A stretch of 64,000 nucleotides of DNA, taken from contig NZ_CP160035.1 in the NCBI RefSeq assembly GCF_040703125.1, positions 1,178,001 through 1,242,000 on the forward strand. The letters run 5' to 3'. The translations under genes and the position numbers were made by a program. Source of the DNA: Flavobacterium ovatum (GTDB taxonomy: Bacteria > Bacteroidota > Bacteroidia > Flavobacteriales > Flavobacteriaceae). Below the pieces are notes generated by a model that ran no database searches, was not told the origin of the DNA, and saw only the letters and a program-made list of their open reading frames with translations. Shown one piece after another: positions 8,669-18,420 of this stretch; within the stretch, counting starts at the first letter, position 1; each line of letters begins with the position of its first letter.

Positions 8669-9433
8669 ATGGACTTTAGAAAAATAAGTAACTTATCAGT
8701 AGATTGTGTGATTTTTGGACTTGGGTCAGATAATTTAAGTGTTTTGCTCGAAAAACGTAGCTTAAATTTATACAATGATAACTATCCAATAATTGACGAT
8801 TGGATTTTGCCAGGCGAAAATGTGTTTAAAAGCAACAGCTTAGGGCAATCGGCAGATAAAATTTTAAAGGAAGTTACTGAGGATTTTTTTTCCAACAAAA
8901 AACAATTCAGAACCTATGGGAGTCACAAACGTGTAAAGTCCGATAAAGATTTGCTATGGGTTCGTAGTCAAGGTGCAGAAGCCAGAACCATTACAGTGGT
9001 TTATTATTTGACGATGCCTCAAGAAAACATTACTATAGCATCAGATAGTAATTTTAAATGGTTTCCTGTAGAATCACTTCCTGAAGTAGGTTTTGATCAT
9101 CAATTGATTATTCATGATTCGTACGAAGATTTAAAAACCAAAATCACTACTGAACCCGTTTTGTTTGATTTGGTTCCTATAAAATTCACTTTGAACGAAC
9201 TCCAAACGGCTTTTGAAATTCTACTAAATATCGAATTGGACAATCGAAATTTTAGAAAAAAGACACTTACCAAACCCTACATTGTTCCGCTAGACGACAA
9301 AAAAAAAGTAGCTGGTTCCAAAAAACCTTCTAAACTGTATATGTTTAGCAAAGATGTCTATGAGAAAATCGCTGAAAAAGATTTTATGATAGGAACGATT
9401 TTGGCTTTGATGTTGAAATTTTTTCTGTGTTAA
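8669..9433 (+). CDS. NUDIX-domain transcriptional regulator (NrtR/AraR-like)
   Basis: A 254-residue protein with an N-terminal Nudix fold (SVDCVIFGLGSDNLSVLLEKR, then DDWILPGENV) and a C-terminal region beginning FDLVPIKFTLNELQTAFEIL, like the winged helix of NrtR-type regulators. The Nudix box is degenerate: the Gly and acidic pattern of GX5EX7REUXEE is only partly kept, which fits ligand sensing rather than hydrolysis. Bacteroidetes use this family to control sugar catabolism, so control of the adjacent polyol genes is a reasonable inference. An ATG at 8639 would add ten residues but lies about where transcription would begin. Confidence 0.78.
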   Translation: MDFRKISNLSVDCVIFGLGSDNLSVLLEKRSLNLYNDNYPIIDDWILPGENVFKSNSLGQSADKILKEVTEDFFSNKKQFRTYGSHKRVKSDKDLLWVRSQGAEARTITVVYYLTMPQENITIASDSNFKWFPVESLPEVGFDHQLIIHDSYEDLKTKITTEPVLFDLVPIKFTLNELQTAFEILLNIELDNRNFRKKTLTKPYIVPLDDKKKVAGSKKPSKLYMFSKDVYEKIAEKDFMIGTILALMLKFFLC

Positions 9434-9639
9434 ATTTATTTTGTACAACGGCCGTATTAATCTGAAAATCCAATTTTACTAATTTTATAACATTCAAATT
9501 TTTAGCTGTTTATCGATGATTATTTTCATCACATTTTTGCTGAATATTTACTTTTACTTTTTAGTATTACTATTATTTTATTTTATAATTTCGGGCAAAT
9601 AAAAAAATGATTTTTTATTCTAATTAATTCATTCAGCGT

Positions 9640-11670
9640 ATGAATGTAAGGCATCAGTTTCAGCAAGATAAAACGATTAAGGAACTATTTGAAAATCATT
9701 TCGATAAGGGGCTTTATGCTGATGAAAAATTGTTGTTTCTTGTTGACTTGATTCATGTTTTTAGACCCAAATATCCAAATCAAGTAGAGCAAATTTTATT
9801 AGATGAATGTATAGAATTTCTGCAAAGTAATCCACATTATATTACTCTTTTTAGAGATTATTTTAAAACCGTTATTAGTAAAAATAAGTTTTCTAGACTG
9901 TTAACTGATTCGGGTATTTTAAATGACAATCATTTTGTTAAGGAAATTAAGAAAAGGTTGTTTGAGAAAATCTTACCGTTTCAGCCTGAAAAAGGAACGC
10001 TGCAATTTGTTTTAAATCAGGTTTTTTATCTTAGTACTGATCCAATTTGGATTAATAAAATTCCGTATGACCAAATTGTTGTTGTGTATGAATTATTAGG
10101 TTTTACTCATATTTATGAAAATATAAAACAAGAAACTCCTTTTTCTGAAATTGTTATTGCAATGCAAATTCTTGCACAAAGAATGAGCGGTAGAGCCTTA
10201 GAAAATGACGTAATCAAAATGGTTCCGGAATATTCTAATTTCGAAAGTCCTTTTTTGGGTTTTGAGAAAGAATTGAATCATTTGGAGGATATTGTTAGAA
10301 CCAATAATTGTCATTATATTCATTCAACAGAATTGGTTTATAAACAGCTTTTATTGCTTCATAAACAATGCAATGATTTTGTAGATAGGGCTTTTTTAAA
10401 TAGTTCTAAATTTGGGATCTCAATGTCTGTGAACCAAAATTTACTTCGTATTCGACAACAGTTAGTTCGTATCAAAGAATTATTGCCGCTGTTGGTAGTA
10501 GAAGATGAGGAAGGAAAAAAAAGAAATAGTACTTTAGTTTTATTAAAGCTGATTCGATATAACTGCTATAAAAATAATATTCGAAAGCTTTTCCTCGAAA
10601 GCACACAATTGATTTCATACGAAATAACACAACACACCGCAAAATCAGGTCAAAAGTATATTACTGATGGATACAAAGAATATTTTTCGATGTTCTACAA
10701 AGCAATTGGTGGTGGTTTTATTGTTGGCTTTTTATGTTTGTTTAAATTGCTTTTTTCTAAAGTAGACACTTCATCATTTGGTCATGCTTTTTTATATAGT
10801 TTTAATTATGCTTTTGGGTTTATAATGATCTTTTTGCTAGGTTTTACATTAGCAACAAAACAACCCGCAATGACAGCTGCAACTATTGCGCAAACTTTGG
10901 ACGAAGGCATGAAGAGAAAAAATCAATCAAAAGACAAGCACACACTTTTTGCGAAATTATTTGCTAGAATTTTTCGTACCCAGTTTATCGCTTTTGTTGG
11001 AAATGTACTTTTTGCTTTTCCAGTTTCACTGTTTTTAATATGGCTTTTGGATTTGGGTTTTGGGATTAATTATGCCGTGCCAAGAGCGGGAAAATTAATT
11101 AATGATTTAAGTCCGATTCATTCCTTAGCTATTATTCATGCTGCTATTGCTGGAGTTTACTTGTTTTTTTCAGGCATAATTTCAGGAAATATTTCCAACA
11201 GAAATAAGCATTACCAAGTAGCGTATAGAATTCAAGAAAATCCATTTTTAAAACAAACTTTTGGTATTCAAAGAACCCAAAAATTATCCAATTGGATAAA
11301 TCTTAATTGGGCAGGTGTTATCTCCAATATGTGGTTTGGGATTTTCCTTGGCAGTACAGGCTCACTGGGTTTGTTTTTTGGGGTAAATTTAGATATTCGT
11401 CACATCACCTTTGCTAGCGGAAATTTTGCTTTGGGTTTGTATGGAAACCATTTCGAAATAAATTTTTGGACGCTATTTTGGTCCATCATCGGTATTGGAA
11501 TAATTGGTTTTGTCAATTTCATTGTTAGTTTTTCGTTGTCATTATTTTTGGCTTTCCGTTCCAGAAATATTCCTTTGTCAGAATTAATTTTACTCAACAC
11601 CTCTATTTTTTATTATTTCAAAAAAGCTCCTTTAAATTTCTTTTTTCCGTTGAAAGATAAAGTGAATTAA
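9640..11670 (+). CDS. Gcr-like integral membrane protein (family misnamed site-specific recombinase)
   Basis: A 676-residue protein with a soluble, helix-rich first half (about residues 1-340) and at least six hydrophobic segments from about 345 on, for example GGGFIVGFLCLFKLLF, FNYAFGFIMIFLLGFTLA and FIVSFSLSLFLAF. The arrangement and length recall the family named after Neisseria Gcr, labelled a site-specific recombinase although its members look like membrane proteins. I see no tyrosine or serine recombinase catalytic pattern. It stands alone on the + strand. Function unknown; family assignment is from memory and moderate. Confidence 0.6.
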   Translation: MNVRHQFQQDKTIKELFENHFDKGLYADEKLLFLVDLIHVFRPKYPNQVEQILLDECIEFLQSNPHYITLFRDYFKTVISKNKFSRLLTDSGILNDNHFVKEIKKRLFEKILPFQPEKGTLQFVLNQVFYLSTDPIWINKIPYDQIVVVYELLGFTHIYENIKQETPFSEIVIAMQILAQRMSGRALENDVIKMVPEYSNFESPFLGFEKELNHLEDIVRTNNCHYIHSTELVYKQLLLLHKQCNDFVDRAFLNSSKFGISMSVNQNLLRIRQQLVRIKELLPLLVVEDEEGKKRNSTLVLLKLIRYNCYKNNIRKLFLESTQLISYEITQHTAKSGQKYITDGYKEYFSMFYKAIGGGFIVGFLCLFKLLFSKVDTSSFGHAFLYSFNYAFGFIMIFLLGFTLATKQPAMTAATIAQTLDEGMKRKNQSKDKHTLFAKLFARIFRTQFIAFVGNVLFAFPVSLFLIWLLDLGFGINYAVPRAGKLINDLSPIHSLAIIHAAIAGVYLFFSGIISGNISNRNKHYQVAYRIQENPFLKQTFGIQRTQKLSNWINLNWAGVISNMWFGIFLGSTGSLGLFFGVNLDIRHITFASGNFALGLYGNHFEINFWTLFWSIIGIGIIGFVNFIVSFSLSLFLAFRSRNIPLSELILLNTSIFYYFKKAPLNFFFPLKDKVN

Positions 11671-11715
11671 AGGTCTTACATTTCTTGATGTTAGCCAAAA
11701 TTGTATTGTAACTTC

Positions 11716-11744
11716 CAAAAACCCTTTGGGTTGAACGGTTTTTG
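11716..11744. terminator. Possible terminator between convergent genes
   Basis: An 8-bp inverted repeat (CAAAAACC and GGTTTTTG) encloses a 13-base loop and ends in a T-run. It is weak but in the right place between the Gcr-like gene and the convergent MFS gene. Confidence 0.4.
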
Positions 11745-11820
11745 AGTTCTTATTTTATAAAGTAATCCGATAATAAAGGGAGTACGTTCAGACCGACTGA
11801 ATGAATGTTGAGAAAATTTT

Positions 11821-13035
11821 CTAACGTAAAGCTTTAATTCGAGAAACCAAAAACGCAATTATAAGTCCGAATATTCCAATGAAGGCAAATGAAAAGCGCA
11901 GTCCAAAAAGTTCTGCGATATATCCAATAACTGGAGGCCCCATCAAGAAACCTAGAAAACTAACACTAGTCACCATGGCAATAGCCTCACCAGGAGGGAT
12001 ATTTGGTGTTTTTCCAGCCACACTATAAAGTGTTGGGACTATAGTTGAAACGCCTAATCCGACTAACATAAAACCAACAGTTGCAGGAATCAAAAACGGA
12101 AAAAATACAGCCATAAATAATCCGGTTGAAATCATAAATCCGCTAATTTGTATTACATTTTTACGACCAAATTTGGTGATTAAACCATCACCCAAAAAGC
12201 GCCCAGTTGCCATCATAATCATAAAAGAAGTATAGCCTAAGACGATTAACGGACCTGGGGCTTTTACAATTTCTTCAAAATAGACACCACTCCAGTCAAA
12301 CATAATTCCTTCGCTGGCCATACAACCAAAACCTATAATTCCCAACCAGAGTAACGCTGGATCGGGTTTGGTGAATAGTTTTTTCTTCTCGTCGCCCTTT
12401 GATGTTTCTTTGGCTTTGATCAGAAATTTATAGTTTAGGCCTACCAAAAGTAAAACGATTACTGCGACAACCAAAAAATGTTGGTAGGGTGTCATTTTAA
12501 ATGCCAACATTCCGATGCCGATTAAAGCCCCCGTAAAACCTGCAAAACTCCATACCCCATGAAAGGAAGACATGATGTTTTTGTTGAATAATCGCTCGGT
12601 ATAAACACCTTGTGTATTGACTCCAATATTATTCATGTTGCCAAATAATCCAAAAAGATACAAACCTAAGGCTAGTTGCCAAGCATTAGTAGCCAAACCC
12701 ATATTGGACAAACAAACGGCATACATGATTAGGGAAAACACAATCAGTCGATGGCTACCATAACGGGTTACCAATTTACCCGAGAAAGGCATCATTGTTA
12801 ATTGCCCCAATGGAAGTGCTAACAAGATGCTCCCTAAATCGGCTGGACTTAAATCCAAGGCTAATTTGATATCTGGAATTCGACTTGCCCAAGTGGCAAA
12901 GCACAATCCCATTCCGAAATAAAAAGAGGAAACCGCCCAACGAATTCGTAATAAATAAGATTGTTTGGCTTTTCTAAAACTCTTTTTTATTTTTCCTTGC
13001 GCGCTGAAATTGCCTATAAAATTTAATCGAATCAA
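11821..13035 (-). CDS. MFS transporter (YbjJ/fucose-permease-like)
   Basis: A 404-residue inner-membrane protein with about twelve hydrophobic segments. Near the N-terminus FGMGLCFATWASRIPDIKLAL and SPADLGSILLALPLGQL resemble the YbjJ-like MFS subfamily, and the loop GKLVTRYGSHRLIV is the cytoplasmic MFS signature after TM2. The substrate is not evident. It lies downstream of the nuo terminator and has its own -7 element at 13061-13068, so it is probably transcribed separately. Confidence 0.85.
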   Translation of the reverse strand: MIRLNFIGNFSAQGKIKKSFRKAKQSYLLRIRWAVSSFYFGMGLCFATWASRIPDIKLALDLSPADLGSILLALPLGQLTMMPFSGKLVTRYGSHRLIVFSLIMYAVCLSNMGLATNAWQLALGLYLFGLFGNMNNIGVNTQGVYTERLFNKNIMSSFHGVWSFAGFTGALIGIGMLAFKMTPYQHFLVVAVIVLLLVGLNYKFLIKAKETSKGDEKKKLFTKPDPALLWLGIIGFGCMASEGIMFDWSGVYFEEIVKAPGPLIVLGYTSFMIMMATGRFLGDGLITKFGRKNVIQISGFMISTGLFMAVFFPFLIPATVGFMLVGLGVSTIVPTLYSVAGKTPNIPPGEAIAMVTSVSFLGFLMGPPVIGYIAELFGLRFSFAFIGIFGLIIAFLVSRIKALR

Positions 13036-13060
13036 AATAGTTGTTTTGCTGTTGAAGGTG

Positions 13061-13068
13061 CAAAAATA
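13061..13068 (-). promoter_or_regulatory. -7 promoter element (TATTTTTG on - strand) for MFS gene
   Basis: CAAAAATA on the + strand reads as the TAnnTTTG consensus on the - strand, 26 bases upstream of the MFS start codon. Confidence 0.45.
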
Positions 13069-13139
13069 CGAAAGATGGTTTTGTGAAGGGAGAATTCTTA
13101 GATTGGATTTTTGATTTTAACGTTTGATGATTTTACAAA

Positions 13140-13177
13140 TACAAAAGCAGCCGAAATAATTTTCGGCTGCTTTTGTA
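13140..13177. terminator. Strong hairpin terminator after nuoN
   Basis: A perfect 17-bp stem (13140-13156 with 13161-13177) with a four-base loop TAAT. It lies 37 bases past the nuoN stop on the - strand and ends the complex I operon. Confidence 0.8.
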
Positions 13178-13213
13178 TAATTATGTACCTGTTCTAAAAC
13201 AGAATAAGGCGTT

Positions 13214-14584
13214 TTAAGCTAATAAATCTAATACTAGTGACGGGAAGAAACCTAAAGCAATATTAAGCACGATAGCGATTACGGCAACGGCATAGATTAC
13301 AAATGGTGTCGCTGTTCTAGCTTCATTTGGTTCTTTGTTGTACATCGCTAGGATTAATTTGAAATAATATCCAACTGAGATGATAGAGTTGATTACGGCT
13401 ACAATCACTAGAGAAATATATCCTGCTGCAATAGTTTGGTTGAATAAAAACAATTTAGCAAAGAAACCTGCAAAAATTGGAATACCTGCCATAGATAACA
13501 ATGCCGCTGTTAATATCGCTGCCAACAAAGGATTTGTTTTTCCTAAACCATGGAAGTTATTGATGTCTTCGTTGTTTTTGTTGTAGGTTACGTAAAGAAT
13601 CACACTAAATGCCGCGATTCCTGCCAAAGCATACGCTGAGGTATAATACAATAATGTTCCTGCTGCATTGGTAGCAATCAATAAAGTCATTAACATAAAA
13701 CCAGCGTGTGAAACTCCAGAAAAGGCCAACATACGTTTTACATTCACTTGACGCAATGCCATGATATTACCAACCGTCATTGAGGCCATAGAAACGATTA
13801 CAATTATCAATTGAAATTGTTCTGAAATCTCAGCATTCATTGCAGTTAATAATTTGAACAAAGTAGCAATCGCAACCACTTTTGCCAATGTGCTCATTAA
13901 AGCAGTAGTCAAGGCTGGTGAACCTTCGTACACATCGGGAGCCCAAAAGTGGAAAGGTACTGCTGCAATTTTGAAGAACATTCCAACGGTTACCAATATA
14001 ATTCCGATAGGAAACCAAACTGGTAACTCAGCTGAGTAAGATAGTTCACTGATTTCAGTTACGTCAAAAGTTCCCATTGCTCCGTAGATCAAACAGATTC
14101 CAAATAATATAATTCCAGAAGCAAAAGAACCCATCAAGAAATATTTCATTCCCGCTTCGTTACTTTTTATATTTTTTCTATCGCTTGATGCTAAAACGTA
14201 AAGAGAGATAGATAGAACTTCGATTCCTAAAAAGAACATCGCTAAGTTTCCAAAAGAAACCATAGCAACTGCTCCCGAAAGTAAAAACAGTTTTATAGCA
14301 ATAAAATCGGATAATTGCGATTGATGGTGCTCATAAAATTTATGACTCAACGCAATTAGAAAAATCGTCAATACAATAAACAAGGCCGAGAACGAAGTTG
14401 AAAACTTGCTCACGATAATCATATTGTTGTAATAAGCCTCAGGAGAATTGAATTCAGAGATATTCAATCCTAAAACAGCCAACAATCCAATAATACTAAT
14501 CGGAATAATCGCTTTTCTGAAATCGAAAATTTCCAATATTAGGCATAAAATACCTAGTCCTACTATAGCTATTAATGTATTCAT
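13214..14584 (-). CDS. nuoN: NADH-quinone oxidoreductase subunit N
   Basis: A 456-residue antiporter-like proton-pumping membrane subunit of complex I. It carries the proton-conducting membrane family pattern: FLGIEVLSISLYVLA with the key Glu in TM5, KIAAVPFHFWAPDVYEGSP with the conserved Lys, and KRMLAFSGVSHAGFMLM. It is the last of fourteen nuo genes in canonical order. The spacer from nuoM is long (178 bases) and contains repeat-like sequence. Confidence 0.95.
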   Translation of the reverse strand: MNTLIAIVGLGILCLILEIFDFRKAIIPISIIGLLAVLGLNISEFNSPEAYYNNMIIVSKFSTSFSALFIVLTIFLIALSHKFYEHHQSQLSDFIAIKLFLLSGAVAMVSFGNLAMFFLGIEVLSISLYVLASSDRKNIKSNEAGMKYFLMGSFASGIILFGICLIYGAMGTFDVTEISELSYSAELPVWFPIGIILVTVGMFFKIAAVPFHFWAPDVYEGSPALTTALMSTLAKVVAIATLFKLLTAMNAEISEQFQLIIVIVSMASMTVGNIMALRQVNVKRMLAFSGVSHAGFMLMTLLIATNAAGTLLYYTSAYALAGIAAFSVILYVTYNKNNEDINNFHGLGKTNPLLAAILTAALLSMAGIPIFAGFFAKLFLFNQTIAAGYISLVIVAVINSIISVGYYFKLILAMYNKEPNEARTATPFVIYAVAVIAIVLNIALGFFPSLVLDLLA

Positions 14585-14762
14585 TATTTTATTTATGATT
14601 ATTTCATTTAGGATTTAGGATTTCTGTGGAAACCGATTCTAAAGCCTTAAATGTGTTATTTTTTATTATTTCGTTTCAAATGAATGATATTCCTCTCGGT
14701 TTCCTATAAATCTGAAATCAATCCCGAATTGTCGGGACGTTAATCTTCAATCTGAAATCTAT
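14585..14762. repeat. Repeat-like spacer between nuoM and nuoN
   Basis: The gap contains the inverted repeat TCCCGAATTGTCGGGA (about 14721-14736) and the phrase TTAATCTTCAATCTGAAATC near 14740-14759, which closely resembles TTAATCTGCAATCTGAAAT in the nuoE-nuoD gap. No reading frame is seen. Confidence 0.5.
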
Positions 14763-16199
14763 TTATCTATTGATCACCGTTAAGATATGCTCTAGACTCG
14801 GAGTAATCAAATCATTAATTGGCTTTGGATACAATCCAAAAATAAATAAAACCGCAACGATAAGGACCAATGCCAATCCTTCATTGAAATTTACTTCAGC
14901 AAAAGGTTTTGAATTTGTTTCTCCCAACATTACGTGTTGGTACATTTTCAACATGTAGTAAGCGCCAAGGATAATCGTTGTTCCACCCAAAATGGCAAAC
15001 CAAATATTAATTTGTGACAAACTATATAAAACGGTAAACTCACCGACAAAGTTAAAAGTGGTTGGCAAAGCAACCGATGCCAAAACTAATATCATAAACA
15101 AAGAAGCGAATTTTGGAGTTTGAGTACGAATCCCGCCCATTTCTGCAATTGTTCTTGTTTCGTATCTTCTATAAATGATTTCGGCAATAAAGAACAAACC
15201 AACAACCACAAAACCGTGAGCAATCATTTGTAAAACTGCACCACGAAAACCATCAAGGTTCAAAGCATAAGCACCTGCTGCAATCAACCCAACGTGAGCC
15301 AAAGAAGAGTAAGCCAATAATTTTTTCAAATCTTTTTGGCGTAAAGCTACTATCGAACCGTAGATAACACCTGCAATTCCAAGTGCAATCATTATTTCTG
15401 AATGTCCTTTTGCCGCATCTGGAGCAATAGGCAATTGCCAACGGATAACACTATATAATCCCATTTTCAACATGATACCCGAAAGTAACATCGTTCCAAC
15501 TGTTGGTGCTTTTTGGTACACCTTTGCTTGCCAAGTATGAAAAGGAATCAACGGAATCTTAATCGCATACGCTAAAAAGAATGCTGCAAAAATCCAGATT
15601 TGCTCGTCAACGGATAAGTCCAAAGCATATAAATCTTCAATCATAAAGCTTCCTGCTTTTTGGTACAAATACACAAAAGCAACTAGCATGAATAACGATC
15701 CTGCCAAAGTATAGATAAAGAATTTAACCACTGCGTTTTTGCGGTCTTCAGCATCGCCGTTCCCCCAAATCAAAGCAATAAAGTAAATCGGAATCAGAGC
15801 CAATTCCCAGAAGATATAATATAAAAGTCCATCCGCAGCCAAGAATGTTCCTGCCATAGCAAAAGCCATAAACAAAATCAAACTGTAAATGCTTTTGGCG
15901 TTTTTAAATTCTGTTCCAAAAGAAGAGAAAATAATAATAGGCGTCAAAGCTGTCGTTAATAACAACATCGCTATAGACAAACCATCCGCTGCCAAGGCAA
16001 ACGAGATTTTAGGTTGATTAATCCAAGGGGCAACAAAGTTAATGTCTTCGCCAAGGTTAAAGCTGTTAAGTAGTGCAACACTAACTCCTAGCGCTACTAA
16101 GCTAAAAAGTAAAGCTACTTTTGAAGCTAGTTTATCGCCTGATAGAAAGGTTAAAAAAGAACCAACTAAAAGAATTATTAATAGAATAGATACGTTCAT
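14763..16199 (-). CDS. nuoM: NADH-quinone oxidoreductase subunit M
   Basis: A 478-residue antiporter-like proton-pumping subunit of complex I with about fourteen membrane segments. Diagnostic stretches are YIFWELALIPIYFIALIWG with the conserved TM5 Glu, KIPLIPFHTWQAKVYQKAPT, and KDLKKLLAYSSLAHVGLIAAG. It lies 9 bases after nuoL on the - strand. Length is normal for the family. Confidence 0.96.
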   Translation of the reverse strand: MNVSILLIILLVGSFLTFLSGDKLASKVALLFSLVALGVSVALLNSFNLGEDINFVAPWINQPKISFALAADGLSIAMLLLTTALTPIIIFSSFGTEFKNAKSIYSLILFMAFAMAGTFLAADGLLYYIFWELALIPIYFIALIWGNGDAEDRKNAVVKFFIYTLAGSLFMLVAFVYLYQKAGSFMIEDLYALDLSVDEQIWIFAAFFLAYAIKIPLIPFHTWQAKVYQKAPTVGTMLLSGIMLKMGLYSVIRWQLPIAPDAAKGHSEIMIALGIAGVIYGSIVALRQKDLKKLLAYSSLAHVGLIAAGAYALNLDGFRGAVLQMIAHGFVVVGLFFIAEIIYRRYETRTIAEMGGIRTQTPKFASLFMILVLASVALPTTFNFVGEFTVLYSLSQINIWFAILGGTTIILGAYYMLKMYQHVMLGETNSKPFAEVNFNEGLALVLIVAVLFIFGLYPKPINDLITPSLEHILTVINR

Positions 16200-16208
16200 A
16201 ATATATGA

Positions 16209-18092
16209 TTATTGAGCTAAAAATAAAAAGGTTAGAATGGCACTAAGTCCCAAAACAAAAATAAAGACGTACAAACCAATACTTCCGCTTTGTACTTTTT
16301 TTCCTTGATACCCTATTTCGTTCGTGATTTTTCCAAGTCCCAAAACTGCAGATGATAGTCCAGTTTCTACTTGGTCTCTGAAAAAGTTAGACAAACCATT
16401 GATTGATTTTACGAAAACAAAATCGTAGGCTTCATCAACATAATATTTGTTATATAATGTCTTCGCAATTCCAGTGATATTTTCGTCTGATTCTGGAACT
16501 TGTTTTTGTTTCAAGTATTTCGAAAAAGCAATTCCTATTCCAACCAATCCACCAACAACTGCAATCGCCATTAGAGAATATTCTTGAGTTCCAAAGTGAT
16601 GCGTTTCGTGCGCTTCTTTCGAAAACAATGGGGCAAGATATCCGTTCAACCAACTATTTGTTGGTAAACTAATCAATCCACCGACTGCGGCCAAAATTGC
16701 TAAAACAATTAAAGGAAACGTAATCAGCGCTGGACTTTCGTGTAAATGATTTTTTTGTTTTTCAGTACCTCTAAAATCATTGAAGAAAGTAAGGTATAGT
16801 AAACGGAACATATAAAAAGCAGTCAATAGCGAAGCTAAAGAAGCAATAAACCAAAGTACTTTATTGTGTTCGAAAGCGACCATCAAAATTTCATCTTTCG
16901 AAAAGAAACCTGAGAAAGGAGGAATTCCTGAAATCGCTAGTGATGAGATTAAAAAAGTGAAGAAAGTAACTCCCATCCATTTTTTCAATCCACCCATGTT
17001 GCGCATGTCTTGTTCGCCATGTAAAGCATGAATCACAGAACCAGAACCCAAGAACAAACAAGCTTTGAAGAAAGCGTGTGTGATTACGTGGAAAACGGCA
17101 ACTTCATAAGCTCCCAATCCTAATGCTAAAAACATTAAACCTAATTGAGAAACGGTAGAGTAAGCCAATACTTTTTTAATGTCTGTTTGAACTAAAGCTA
17201 TCGTTGCCGCTACCAATGAAGTAACTGCTCCAACAATGGCGATAATGTTTTGAACATCGGGAGCCAAATCAAATACATAATTCAAACGCGTAATCATAAA
17301 GATACCTGCTGTTACCATGGTTGCAGCGTGAATCAAAGCCGAAACTGGCGTTGGTCCTGCCATCGCATCCGGTAACCAAGTGTATAACGGAATTTGTGCT
17401 GATTTTCCACAAGCTCCTATAAACAAACAAAAAGCTGCAATAGATAAAGTAGTTACGTCTAAGTTTGTCGCTCCTGAAATAGCAGCTTGTAAACTATTGT
17501 AATCCAAAGTTGAGAACATAGAACCCAAGATGAAAATCCCGATTAACAAACCTAAATCTCCAATACGGTTCATGATAAAAGCTTTCTTAGCTGCATCGTT
17601 GAAGTCTTGATTTTTATGCCAAAATCCAATCAATAGGTAAGAACACAATCCAACACCTTCCCAACCAATGAACAATACCAATAGGTTGCTACCTATTACC
17701 AACGTAATCATGAAGAAGATGAAAAGGTTCAAATACGCAAAAAACTTGTGCATATTCTCATCATCGTGCATATAACTGATAGAGTAGAGGTGTATCAAAG
17801 AACCGATTCCCGTTACAAACAACAACCAAAGAACAGAAAGTTGGTCTAATAAAAAACCAAAATCTACCTTGAAGTTGCTAATCTGAATCCAATCAAACAA
17901 TTGGATCTGAATCGCTTCTTGACTTGCGTTAATACGAGTAAAGAAGCACAATGTTACTGCAAATGATAATACTACGGTCAATGTACCTAGTATTCCAGAA
18001 GCTGTTTTGCCAATGCTTTTTCCGAAGAAGATATTAAATAAAAACCCTAAAAAAGGAGCTAATAATAAGAGTAAAGCTAAATTTGTATCCAT
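16209..18092 (-). CDS. nuoL: NADH-quinone oxidoreductase subunit L
   Basis: A 627-residue distal proton-pumping subunit of complex I. It shows FIGWEGVGLCSYLLIGFWH with the conserved Glu, SAQIPLYTWLPDAMAGPTPV, and KVLAYSTVSQLGLMFLALG, followed by a C-terminal extension that should form the long lateral helix and last membrane helix. It sits six bases downstream of nuoK on the - strand. Confidence 0.96.
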   Translation of the reverse strand: MDTNLALLLLLAPFLGFLFNIFFGKSIGKTASGILGTLTVVLSFAVTLCFFTRINASQEAIQIQLFDWIQISNFKVDFGFLLDQLSVLWLLFVTGIGSLIHLYSISYMHDDENMHKFFAYLNLFIFFMITLVIGSNLLVLFIGWEGVGLCSYLLIGFWHKNQDFNDAAKKAFIMNRIGDLGLLIGIFILGSMFSTLDYNSLQAAISGATNLDVTTLSIAAFCLFIGACGKSAQIPLYTWLPDAMAGPTPVSALIHAATMVTAGIFMITRLNYVFDLAPDVQNIIAIVGAVTSLVAATIALVQTDIKKVLAYSTVSQLGLMFLALGLGAYEVAVFHVITHAFFKACLFLGSGSVIHALHGEQDMRNMGGLKKWMGVTFFTFLISSLAISGIPPFSGFFSKDEILMVAFEHNKVLWFIASLASLLTAFYMFRLLYLTFFNDFRGTEKQKNHLHESPALITFPLIVLAILAAVGGLISLPTNSWLNGYLAPLFSKEAHETHHFGTQEYSLMAIAVVGGLVGIGIAFSKYLKQKQVPESDENITGIAKTLYNKYYVDEAYDFVFVKSINGLSNFFRDQVETGLSSAVLGLGKITNEIGYQGKKVQSGSIGLYVFIFVLGLSAILTFLFLAQ

Positions 18093-18098
18093 TATAGT

Positions 18099-18419
18099 TT
18101 ATCCTTTTAAATTTTTTAATTTATCGATACTGATCGTACCCATGTTCTTAAATATAGAAACCAATATTGCCAATCCTACAGCAACTTCTGCAGCGGCAAC
18201 CGCCATCGAGAAGAATACAAATATCTGACCTTGCGGATCTTGGTGGTAAGTCGAAAATGCTACAAACAATAAGTTAACTGCATTCAACATAATTTCGATA
18301 GACATAAATACAATAATAGCATTTCGTCTGTACAAAACGCCACAAACGCCAATACTAAAAAGTATGACAGAAAGGAATATGTAATTCTCAATACCTATTT
18401 CGTTTAAAATATTGCTCAT
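18099..18419 (-). CDS. nuoK: NADH-quinone oxidoreductase subunit K
   Basis: A 106-residue membrane subunit with three helices. It contains [19 protein letters not shown], with the buried Glu and Asn characteristic of NuoK/ND4L, and [12 protein letters not shown] near the C-terminus. Its start lies one base from the nuoJ stop, so the two are likely translationally coupled. Confidence 0.95.
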   Translation of the reverse strand: MSNILNEIGIENYIFLSVILFSIGVCGVLYRRNAIIVFMSIEIMLNAVNLLFVAFSTYHQDPQGQIFVFFSMAVAAAEVAVGLAILVSIFKNMGTISIDKLKNLKG

Positions 18420-18420
18420 T

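Noticed and set aside
9640..11670. Mobile element with a site-specific recombinase
   Set aside because: The protein is a multi-pass membrane protein with no recombinase motif, and no attachment repeats or cargo genes flank it.
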